From: Desulfobacterales bacterium
Lineage (GTDB): Bacteria; Desulfobacterota; Desulfobacteria; Desulfobacterales; UBA11574
Reading direction: 5' to 3'
DNA length: 6,435 bases
NCBI GenBank assembly: GCA_030145595.1
Contig: JAQYVG010000194.1
Location: 1 to 6,435, forward strand
Part shown: positions 1 through 5,939 of the stretch, in pieces
Numbering within the stretch: the stretch's first letter is position 1
How the letters are laid out: each line of letters begins with the position of its first letter
The notes under the pieces: generated by a model
Databases searched by the model: none
What the model was told of the DNA's origin: nothing
What the model saw: the letters and a program-made list of their open reading frames with translations, nothing else
Program-made: the position numbers and the translations under genes

Positions 1-1151
1 ATTCTATCTTTATTATCTGCTTTTAATGTAGGTACAAACCTGAAAACAATAATACCGATGGTAACAATGAATACTGAAATTCCGACTTCCATCCAGTGGG
101 GGACATACCGCTCACTCGACGGCAGATGCCAGTTAAAGGCAATCAGACTGACGTTAAGCCGGTTTAAAACAATACCCAGAACTGCCAGGCCGGAAGTCCA
201 CTTTATCAGGTTGATGTTTTTTTCCCGAACCCCCACCGCATAAAGGAAGCACGGCAGGGCCACAAACCCTAAAAGCTCCACAAGATACCAGATGCCGTAT
301 CCGGTCCCGAGATAATGCCATTTGTTTTCCATGGATATACCGAAAACCTGAATGACAAAGTAGCCCGCCATTACATATGAAGCGGCTTTAGCAAATCCCA
401 GGGCCACATCATTCTTCTCTTGCAAGTGCGTTGCATCCATCTTGTGCTTAAAATAACGGTATGAAAGAGAGCTTTCTAAAATAACCATGGAAAGCCCTGC
501 GATAATGGCGGTGATAAAAAAGTAAATCGGTATATAGGATGAATACCACAGCGGATGAAGTTTGGACGGTACAATCAGAAAAAGCGCCCCCAGCGACGAC
601 TGGTGCATGGTGGAGAGCACAACACCGAAGATGGTCAATACCAGGGTCAATTTAACCACGATGTTGCGGGCTTTCCTGAATCCGAGCCATTCCATGGCGG
701 CCGGTGAAAATTCAACAAAAAGTACCGTAAGATACAGCGCCACACAGAGGGCCACTTCGAACAGAACAGACGTGGTTCCGCTCTGAACTAAAAAGGGATA
801 CGGCAGGCGCCACGGTCGGCCCACATCATAATGCAGCGCAAAAACCACCAGGGCATATCCCAACAATCCCGTTAAAATCGCAGGCCTTACTGCCGAATGG
901 TAACGCTTCATTCCAAAGATATAAACCGCCGCAGAGGTCACAAATCCCCCCGCAGCCAGGGCAACACCGCACATCAAGTCAAAACCGATCCATATCCCCC
1001 AGGGGTTGTAATCAGAAAGATTGGTTACCGTTGCCAGCCCTCCCGTAAATCTCAAAATAGTAATAAAAAAACCTATGATTAAAATAATTCCCGCAATAAT
1101 ATTAAAGGGGGTTTTCCAGGTTTTTTCGGCGGTCGTGACATCGTCTGACAT
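1..1151 (-). CDS. hmcC: HmcC-like NrfD/HybB-family integral membrane subunit (3' end cut by window edge)
   Basis: This is the quinone-site type membrane subunit of a transmembrane redox complex of the NrfD/PsrC/HybB superfamily, expected in the inner membrane. I translated 383 codons with no stop before base 1. About ten hydrophobic segments are visible, at residues roughly 17-36, 53-79, 90-108, 128-148, 164-182, 206-227, 250-271, 288-306, 318-339 and 354-373. Ten helices is typical of the HybB/HmcC/DsrP branch. The motif NPWGIWIGFD (residues 49-58) and the HYDVGRPWR segment (107-115) are characteristic of that branch. Family members are about 390 residues, so only a few residues should be missing. 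The start ATG overlaps the hmcB stop in TGATG, with AAGGAGG seven bases upstream, which indicates translational coupling. The name HmcC rather than HybB rests on the 16-heme cytochrome two genes upstream. A HybB-type annotation would be equivalent at family level. Confidence 0.9.
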   Translation of the reverse strand, partial: MSDDVTTAEKTWKTPFNIIAGIILIIGFFITILRFTGGLATVTNLSDYNPWGIWIGFDLMCGVALAAGGFVTSAAVYIFGMKRYHSAVRPAILTGLLGYALVVFALHYDVGRPWRLPYPFLVQSGTTSVLFEVALCVALYLTVLFVEFSPAAMEWLGFRKARNIVVKLTLVLTIFGVVLSTMHQSSLGALFLIVPSKLHPLWYSSYIPIYFFITAIIAGLSMVILESSLSYRYFKHKMDATHLQEKNDVALGFAKAASYVMAGYFVIQVFGISMENKWHYLGTGYGIWYLVELLGFVALPCFLYAVGVREKNINLIKWTSGLAVLGIVLNRLNVSLIAFNWHLPSSERYVPHWMEVGISVFIVTIGIIVFRFVPTLKADNKDR

Positions 1152-2197
1152 CAGGAATCCTCCTTGACTTCTGGTTTGGCAGCTTCTTCATACGCTGACT
1201 TTACGGCTTTCTCAACGGCTTGTTCTTTATCCTTTTCAGCTTTGGCCAGTGCTTCTGAAAGCTTCGCCTGGGCTTCTTCGCCGGCTTTCTCCAAGGCAGC
1301 CGCAACTGTTGCTTCTTGCTCCTGCTTGGCAACTTTCGCGCTCCGTTTGGTTATGGCATAAACTCCTGTAAGCAAAACGGGCCACAAACCGATTACCATG
1401 GGTACGGATCCCAGGGCACCGGCCGTCAATGCCGGTGCCGGCGTAACACCCAGATCTTCGCGCATATCCAGTTCTTTAAAGGGAACAGCGGACAGATACA
1501 GCCAGTTTGATCCGCCCATTTCGTGTTCGCCGTAAATATGATCCACATATCGATCCGGATATCTGCGAATCCGCTCCCGGGCAATACGGATCAGATTCTT
1601 TCGTTTTCCAAAACTAAGGGCTTCGGTGGGGCATCCCGCCACACAGCCGGGAAGCAGACCCTTGATAATCCGGGGATGGCACATGGTGCATTTCATTACT
1701 TTCGGATCAAAAGCACTGTCATATTCATACGTGGGAATCTCAAAAGGACAGGCAATCATACAATACCGGCAGCCCACACAGACGGAAGGGTCGTATATCA
1801 CCGCACCTTCTTTAGTTTTCGTAAATGCTTTTACAAAGCATACCGATGCACACGCCGGCTCCAGACAGTGGTTGCACTGAATCTTGCGATACAGGGGACC
1901 TTTGGAACCGGCATACCGATTCACGACGGTATAGGCTTGCGGTGTTGTCCGCCGCTTTTCATCCAGCACATCTAAATCCTTAAACGGCTGGTCCGGTGGC
2001 GGCAGGTTGTTGACTTTGTTGCATTCGGCCTCACAAACCCGGCATCCGATACATAACCCACTGTCGTATAGAACGCCGAGGCTGTCGGGATACCCTTTAA
2101 AATGCTTATTTGTAGCCGCCCCGGCAGAGCTGCCCACGGCAGTACTCAACCCGGCTGCACCAACCCACCCTAAAAACTTTCTACGTGATATGGACAT
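1151..2197 (-). CDS. hmcB: HmcB-like Tat-exported iron-sulfur protein with four [4Fe-4S] sites and C-terminal membrane anchor
   Basis: This 348-residue electron-transfer subunit belongs to the HybA/HmcB/DsrO group and should relay electrons between the periplasmic cytochrome HmcA and the membrane subunit HmcC. The N-terminus carries a twin-arginine signal (SRRKFLGW, residues 4-11) and an Ala/Gly-rich h-region, with a possible cleavage after AGA at residue 27. Sixteen cysteines form four cluster sets: C49/52/55/59, C108/111/116/120, C140/143/146/150 and C170/173/185/189. The spacing matches ferredoxin-like subunits of this family. One hydrophobic helix (about 256-281) follows, then an Ala/Glu/Lys-rich, probably coiled-coil tail (284-348) that would sit in the cytoplasm. 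The start has GAGGAG six bases upstream (2209-2204). The gap from hmcA is 36 bases and the stop overlaps the hmcC start. HybA is the closest alternative name. The neighbouring 16-heme protein favours HmcB. Confidence 0.93.
   Translation of the reverse strand: MSISRRKFLGWVGAAGLSTAVGSSAGAATNKHFKGYPDSLGVLYDSGLCIGCRVCEAECNKVNNLPPPDQPFKDLDVLDEKRRTTPQAYTVVNRYAGSKGPLYRKIQCNHCLEPACASVCFVKAFTKTKEGAVIYDPSVCVGCRYCMIACPFEIPTYEYDSAFDPKVMKCTMCHPRIIKGLLPGCVAGCPTEALSFGKRKNLIRIARERIRRYPDRYVDHIYGEHEMGGSNWLYLSAVPFKELDMREDLGVTPAPALTAGALGSVPMVIGLWPVLLTGVYAITKRSAKVAKQEQEATVAAALEKAGEEAQAKLSEALAKAEKDKEQAVEKAVKSAYEEAAKPEVKEDS
1159..1165 (-). promoter_or_regulatory. Strong ribosome-binding site inside the end of hmcB, serving hmcC
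   Basis: AAGGAGG, a perfect Shine-Dalgarno core, is embedded in the last codons of hmcB. It lies seven bases upstream of the hmcC ATG, which itself overlaps the hmcB TGA in TGATG. This arrangement allows terminating ribosomes to restart and should balance HmcB and HmcC amounts. Confidence 0.8.
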
Positions 2198-2233
2198 TTG
2201 AAGCTCCTCAAGTTATACAATCGCTTCGCGGTT

Positions 2234-3835
2234 CTATTGTTTTTTTTCAATATGGCAACCGGCGCACTCCACATTGGCAGGCTTTTTAATGCCCATTTCA
2301 ACGTGGCAGCCCATACATTGCCGGTGATAGGCACCCTTTAATCCGGGTGCATGCAGAGACTTTTCATTAAACGGCTTACCGTGGCAACTGCCGCACCGCG
2401 GCGGTTGCCCGGATACAGGACTGTTATGATGACACCCCTGGCATATTGTGGCCCCGGACTGGTGGAAATACCCGGCCAGCTTGTCGCCGTCAATCTTTTT
2501 AACCAAAGAGTCATAGACTTTGCGGTGCTCAAATTCAACCGGCTCAAAGCGTTCCGTCAGTTCTTTAATAACAACCTTTTCGGGTATTTTCACATCATAG
2601 CTGATGCCGAAGGTGGCCCGCCATATTTCAGGAATCATGCGGGCCAGCTGCATCTCTCCTTCCTGATATAAAACCCCTGTGCTTTCCGGTGGCGGGGCCA
2701 TATGGCATTTCAGGCAGGCAGACGACTCCTGCTTGCGGTCTCTTGCCAAAAATGCATGGCAACCCGCACAATTCTGTTGGCGCTGCTTTTTCTCATGGCA
2801 GCCCTGACAGCTCTGCGTTGTGCCCGGTTGATGCATGGCCTGTTCCAGCCTGACGAAGTTACCTTCTTTGGAACCGGCCAGAGTATGACAGTCGGCACAT
2901 GATTTCAGATCAGCATGATGGCATTCCCGACAGGTATCATTATAGACTTCATGGGCCTGATGGCTGAAGGGGACACGATACATCCGGGTTTTAAGCCCTT
3001 CCTTGTCATTGGTTTTAATCAAGACAACATCCGGCTGGTTGCGCTTCATTCTGGGAACCTGATCGACTTTCGCTATCTTATTTTGCTGCTCTAAATCATG
3101 GCAGCCGCTGCACCTGACCGGTCCGGCAGCCATCTCCTCTGCCAGGTTCTTCCGGTGACAATCAACACAGGCCAAATGAGATGCCAGCCGCATGGAAATC
3201 CGCTTTTCCGACTCCAACACTTCGGTCTTTTGCTTGTGGCAGTAACGGCAGGTACCCTCTTTGTCTTTGGTATAAATTAGCTGTTTGTTCTCTTGGTCAT
3301 ATTGGTGGTGACAGCGCTCACACTTGTTTTCGTGGGCAGCGGAATGGCGATAATGAAGCGATTTGTCTAAACCCATGGGCGCCCGGGAAGAGATGACCAA
3401 CGGCTTTTCCCGGTGGCAGCCGGCACAGACAATAGGACCGGCCTTTGCGCCGGCAGCAAGCATATCCGCGTGGCATGTGATGCAGTTGTTATGGTAAATA
3501 TCCATCACCGCTTTGCTGCCGGTATCCTCAAGCCGCTTTAGTTTGGGAGAGAGGCGTTCGTTTTCAGATAGATGGCAGGTCATACAGTCTTTATTTTGCT
3601 CTTTTAGAGCGTCGGTATGTTGGTCGTGCAAAAATAGAACCGGGGGCCTTTCAAGTTTCCCGAATGCTGCCATAGTATCTATGGTAATCACATCGGGTCT
3701 GGCCAGGTAAGATGCAAATTGTCCGGAAGGATTTGAAAGTGCTGCAACCTTTAAAACGCCCACCGTATAAATTAACAAAAAGACAACAACAGTTGAGATG
3801 CCGGCCCGTATTAGCAACAATCTTTCCTTCTCCAT
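2234..3835 (-). CDS. hmcA: HmcA-like high-molecular-weight cytochrome c with 16 heme-binding motifs
   Basis: This is a periplasmic, probably membrane-tethered multiheme cytochrome that would accept electrons from the cytochrome c3/hydrogenase/formate dehydrogenase pool and deliver them to HmcB-HmcC. Sixteen CXXCH motifs are present. Counted from the upstream ATG at 3856, the first Cys is at residues 91, 125, 144, 179, 203, 230, 249, 309, 320, 350, 363, 381, 472, 488, 514 and 531. They fall into class III cytochrome c-like groups of 3, 4, 4 plus one isolated, and 4. Each group is preceded by His-containing segments (for example HDQH, YRHSAAH, FSHQAH) able to give distal ligands. Desulfovibrio HmcA also has 16 hemes and is about 545 residues. 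A hydrophobic segment (19-40) acts as signal peptide or anchor, with VAA a possible cleavage site. I prefer the ATG at 3835 (533 residues) because AAGGA lies ten bases upstream, whereas the in-frame ATG at 3856 (540 residues) has no Shine-Dalgarno sequence. It is the first gene of the operon, behind the promoter at 3913-3942. Confidence 0.94.
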   Translation of the reverse strand: MEKERLLLIRAGISTVVVFLLIYTVGVLKVAALSNPSGQFASYLARPDVITIDTMAAFGKLERPPVLFLHDQHTDALKEQNKDCMTCHLSENERLSPKLKRLEDTGSKAVMDIYHNNCITCHADMLAAGAKAGPIVCAGCHREKPLVISSRAPMGLDKSLHYRHSAAHENKCERCHHQYDQENKQLIYTKDKEGTCRYCHKQKTEVLESEKRISMRLASHLACVDCHRKNLAEEMAAGPVRCSGCHDLEQQNKIAKVDQVPRMKRNQPDVVLIKTNDKEGLKTRMYRVPFSHQAHEVYNDTCRECHHADLKSCADCHTLAGSKEGNFVRLEQAMHQPGTTQSCQGCHEKKQRQQNCAGCHAFLARDRKQESSACLKCHMAPPPESTGVLYQEGEMQLARMIPEIWRATFGISYDVKIPEKVVIKELTERFEPVEFEHRKVYDSLVKKIDGDKLAGYFHQSGATICQGCHHNSPVSGQPPRCGSCHGKPFNEKSLHAPGLKGAYHRQCMGCHVEMGIKKPANVECAGCHIEKKQ

Positions 3836-3845
3836 GATTCTGTTA

Positions 3846-3850
3846 TCCTT
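3846..3850 (-). promoter_or_regulatory. Ribosome-binding site that decides the hmcA start
   Basis: AAGGA lies ten bases upstream of the ATG at 3835. The alternative in-frame ATG at 3856 is preceded only by AT-rich sequence with no purine-rich Shine-Dalgarno. The spacing is at the long end of the usual range, so the start choice is likely but not certain. Confidence 0.55.
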
Positions 3851-3859
3851 GTTCATTTT

Positions 3860-3878
3860 AAAGCATTTAATGTGCTTT
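3860..3878. promoter_or_regulatory. Perfect 6-bp inverted repeat in the predicted hmcA leader
   Basis: The arms AAAGCA (3860-3865) and TGCTTT (3873-3878) flank a seven-base AT-rich spacer. The site lies between the predicted transcription start and the hmcA ribosome-binding site. A second short palindrome, CGAC/GTCG (3881-3884 and 3892-3895), sits next to it. It could be an operator or a weak leader hairpin. In Desulfovibrio the hmc operon is known to be controlled by the Rrf1/Rrf2 regulators, but I have no sequence evidence linking this site to them. Six-base arms in AT-rich DNA can occur by chance. Confidence 0.35.
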
Positions 3879-3912
3879 CTCGACCTGCAAAGTCGGGTTA
3901 TTATCCCGCCGT

Positions 3913-3942
3913 TTTATAGCCGAAAAATCAACAGATTGTCAA
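3913..3942 (-). promoter_or_regulatory. Predicted sigma70-type promoter for the hmc operon
   Basis: On the minus strand a perfect -35 hexamer TTGACA (3942-3937) is followed after 18 bases by TATAAA (3918-3913), a five-of-six match to the -10 consensus. Transcription would start near 3906, giving a leader of about 70 bases before the preferred hmcA start at 3835. It is the best promoter match I found in the gap, it points at hmcA, and it makes hmcABC independently transcribed from the upstream SDR gene. The 18-base spacer is one longer than optimal. Confidence 0.7.
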
Positions 3943-4036
3943 ACAAAATTATTGTTGATAAAAGTTTTCCACATTTGGTACCTATCTATCAAAATCGCAT
4001 CAAATTTGCGAAGGATTTATCTAACAAAATATTTTC

Positions 4037-4109
4037 GCCACCAAGACACCAAGACACGAAGTTAAATTATAATAAACAGTTATTCTTTGTGTCTTGGTGC
4101 CTTTGTGGC
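4037..4109. repeat. 25-base imperfect inverted repeat, MITE-like or dispersed-repeat element
   Basis: The left arm at 4037-4061 and the right arm at 4085-4109 are reverse complements at 22 of 25 positions, separated by a 23-base very AT-rich loop. Within the left arm the unit ACCAAGAC is repeated in tandem, followed by ACGAAG. The sequence style (repeated CCAAGACACCAAG opposite CTTGGTG) is one I associate with short dispersed palindromes scattered through many bacterial genomes, which is recollection, not a search result. It lies 31 bases past the SDR stop codon, so transcripts from that gene would fold it into a long hairpin, but no T-run follows as in a classic terminator. Confidence 0.7.
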
Positions 4110-4139
4110 TATTCTTTCCGGTTTGTCCGGCTTGGTATC

Positions 4140-5756
4140 TTATTCACAAATTTCGGGAACTTCTTCGCCTGTTTCTGCCTTTTTTAACCGGGTAATGCGT
4201 TCAAACGAATCTTCCACTTCATCTACGGCCAGTTGAATGGCCAAAGTAATCCAGTCATGGATGAGCAACTCCATGCCTTTGGTCTCGGGAAGTGCCAGAA
4301 GGGTTGAGCTGATATAATCCCCGGTGGCATTTAACGCCTGGCACACTTCAACCGCCTCAAAGCCCTCTTGACTTCTGATATTGGATAGAGACCGGGCGTA
4401 ATTTACCAGCGAGTATCGATCTCCATTGCGAACGGATGTGATTAAAAGATTATAAACCACCTCGATATACCACATTACTTTGTTGGGATCCTGCAGCTCA
4501 TAATAAGATCTAAACTGTTCGGTATGATCAGGGGAGAGCAGGTGTCTTAGTATTCGACTGCAAATTTCTCTCTGCATGTGCTGCATAATCTCACCCAGGA
4601 TCAGGTTCGGTCTATCCAAATGTGTTTTTTCCAAAGCTGCTATGTTCATTTGATGCCACTGAAGCGGAGTGCTTTTTAAGTTCTCAATCAGAAACAGCAG
4701 CCGGCGCAAGAGGTGAAGTCTTTGCGGAGGTTTCCATCCCAAAGCTTGGCGGGTATAGGATGCTTCGGCGCTTAATTTCAGGTCAATATATTTGGTCATC
4801 CAGGGCCGTACAAAAGGCTTTTTACCGATTAAGCATCCCAAATAATATTGCGCATAGACGCCGATTTTAGCCAACCATTTCGGCATGAAAATGGGATGTC
4901 TGATTTCTCCAAAGTACAGCCTTGTGGCCAGGTCATAGAGTTCCTGGTGGGAAGTGCTGCCATCGGGTGAGATCACATAAGTGTCAAACCGGGGCAGCTG
5001 GTCTGATTTATTAAGGACAATGGTGATCGCTCTGGAGACACAGTTGACGTGCACATACGGTATGGCCGACTCCCCTTGGCCGCCTATAATGCGTGCATCC
5101 CAGGAGGAGGAAAGCCAGGTTTTAAGAAACATATACAGCGGTCCGTACTCGCACCAATCGGTATATACGGCTCCAAGCCGCAGGGCTGAACAGGGGAAGC
5201 TTTCGGAATACTGCTTCAGCATCTGTTCGCCTTTGCTTTTGCTGACCGCATAGGGATAATCCGCATCCAAGGCGGTGCGTTCATTAACGCTTTCTCCGCG
5301 GGACGAAAACCTGCAGCCGGCCAGCGAACTGGAATAAATAAAACGTTTTATACCCAACGATTTCGAGTGCTCTAACAATGCTCGGGTACCTTGCACATTG
5401 GTGCGCTCATATTCCGGATGAGATAAACTGTCAAAATCATAATAGGCCGCCAGGTGGATGACAAAATCAGCGCCCCCCTCGTTGGCGATGCTTGCGATAA
5501 CATGTGCAAGGCTGGATTCATTGGTGATGTCCACCAGAATCCATTTAACATTTTTATGCGATAAAACACCGGCTTCCTGCTGGGTACGCCTTGCCAGGGC
5601 GTAAATGTGATAGTATTCGCAAAGGTCTTCTATAAGATTGCGCCCGACAATGCCCGATGCGCCGGTAATAAGGATTTTCGGTAGAGTTCGCTTTTTCATG
5701 CGGGAATTTGTTTCAGGTAGGTAGTAATATTTCGCAAGAGGCATATCGTTAGCCAT
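4140..5756 (-). CDS. NAD(P)-dependent extended SDR (epimerase/dehydratase type) with an extra C-terminal helical domain
   Basis: Up to 538 residues. The N-terminal part (about 25-345) is a Rossmann-fold extended short-chain dehydrogenase. It has the nucleotide-binding motif TGASGIVG (31-38), the acidic VDIT segment (75-78), HLAA (101-104), the serine-rich YSSSLAG catalytic strand (141-147) and the catalytic pair Y169/K173 in YAVSK. The likely reaction is oxidation-reduction, epimerisation or dehydration of a sugar-nucleotide, steroid-like or polyketide-like substrate, which the sequence does not specify. Extended SDRs usually end near 320-350 residues. The remaining 190 or so are helical, polar and contain no obvious cofactor motif; patterns such as YARSLSNIRSQEG vaguely recall RsbRD-type N-terminal bundles, an impression only. 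The start is uncertain: ATGs at 5756, 5744 and 5699 all lack a good Shine-Dalgarno. The 5699 start (MKKRTLPKILITGASG) places the glycine motif at the usual distance from the N-terminus. Same strand as hmc but separated by its own gap and promoter, so probably not in that operon. No signal peptide is seen, so it is likely cytoplasmic. Confidence 0.85.
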   Translation of the reverse strand: MANDMPLAKYYYLPETNSRMKKRTLPKILITGASGIVGRNLIEDLCEYYHIYALARRTQQEAGVLSHKNVKWILVDITNESSLAHVIASIANEGGADFVIHLAAYYDFDSLSHPEYERTNVQGTRALLEHSKSLGIKRFIYSSSLAGCRFSSRGESVNERTALDADYPYAVSKSKGEQMLKQYSESFPCSALRLGAVYTDWCEYGPLYMFLKTWLSSSWDARIIGGQGESAIPYVHVNCVSRAITIVLNKSDQLPRFDTYVISPDGSTSHQELYDLATRLYFGEIRHPIFMPKWLAKIGVYAQYYLGCLIGKKPFVRPWMTKYIDLKLSAEASYTRQALGWKPPQRLHLLRRLLFLIENLKSTPLQWHQMNIAALEKTHLDRPNLILGEIMQHMQREICSRILRHLLSPDHTEQFRSYYELQDPNKVMWYIEVVYNLLITSVRNGDRYSLVNYARSLSNIRSQEGFEAVEVCQALNATGDYISSTLLALPETKGMELLIHDWITLAIQLAVDEVEDSFERITRLKKAETGEEVPEICE

Positions 5757-5805
5757 CGGAGTGCTGCGCTTGAGCAGCAGTTAGTTTGAGGAGCGGCCTG
5801 ACGGC

Positions 5806-5842
5806 CTTGAGGGGTGTTGAAAAAAAACTTTTTTCCCTCAAG
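5806..5842. repeat. Perfect 8-bp inverted repeat enclosing an A-run/T-run hairpin
   Basis: The arms CTTGAGGG (5806-5813) and CCCTCAAG (5835-5842) are perfect complements. Inside them an A8 run (5820-5827) and a T6 run (5829-5834) can pair as a second stem. It lies between fdhE and the SDR gene and might act as a transcript-end or stabilising hairpin for fdhE, but the T-run is inside the structure rather than after it, so it is not a canonical rho-independent terminator. Confidence 0.5.
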
Positions 5843-5870
5843 CGAAGCGATCTTAAAGCGCAGCGATCTT
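5841..5870. repeat. Imperfect 14-base tandem repeat
   Basis: AGCGAAGCGATCTT (5841-5854) and AGCGCAGCGATCTT (5857-5870) match at 13 of 14 positions with a 16-base period, followed by a T-run on the plus strand. It adjoins the inverted repeat at 5806-5842. Further upstream are a GCTGC/GCAGC stem (5763-5767 and 5774-5778) and a GGCC/GGCC stem (5795-5798 and 5803-5806). Together these make the 183-base fdhE-SDR gap look like a repeat cassette rather than a gene. Confidence 0.5.
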
Positions 5871-5939
5871 TTTTTATAAATGACTCAATTAGGGTAAAAT
5901 TTCTGCCACGAAATATCAGCGCAACCCGCATTGCTAAGG

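Larger units (their letters stand above)
3836..4139. other. Intergenic gap between the SDR gene and hmcA
   Basis: This 304-base AT-rich stretch has no convincing gene. It holds the inverted repeat at 4037-4109, a small CCGG/CCGG hairpin (4118-4121 and 4127-4130) next to the SDR 3' end, the predicted hmc promoter and the leader palindrome. A plus-strand open frame crossing it (3798-4187) is low-complexity, overlaps the repeat and resembles no protein I know. Confidence 0.7.

Noticed and set aside
1676..1690. CTMCH heme-like motif in HmcB (residues 170-174)
   Set aside because: Both cysteines belong to the fourth [4Fe-4S] set with C185 and C189, and Tat substrates fold in the cytoplasm, where c-type heme is not attached.
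1523..1975. 150-codon plus-strand open frame
   Set aside because: It lies wholly antisense to hmcB, whose cysteine motifs and reading frame are unambiguous. Its translation resembles no known family.
1..3835. Hydrogenase-2 type hybA/hybB operon
   Set aside because: HmcB and HmcC do resemble HybA and HybB, but the first gene is a 16-heme cytochrome and no hydrogenase small or large subunit is present in the window.
3798..4187. 129-codon plus-strand open frame over the SDR-hmcA gap
   Set aside because: It overlaps the 5' end of hmcA, the promoter and the inverted repeat, and its protein is low-complexity with no recognisable domain.
5806..5842. Rho-independent terminator after fdhE
   Set aside because: The stem is real, but the T-run lies inside the hairpin rather than directly after a GC-rich stem, so I list it only as an inverted repeat.
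5885..5905. Possible sigma54 -24/-12 site upstream of the SDR gene (TGGCAG on the minus strand)
   Set aside because: The -24-like TGGCAG is present but no GC-containing -12 element occurs at the required spacing.
5749..5931. 60-codon minus-strand open frame between fdhE and the SDR gene
   Set aside because: It is made of the short repeats in the gap, has no Shine-Dalgarno and overlaps the SDR start. The openness looks like a by-product of the repeats.
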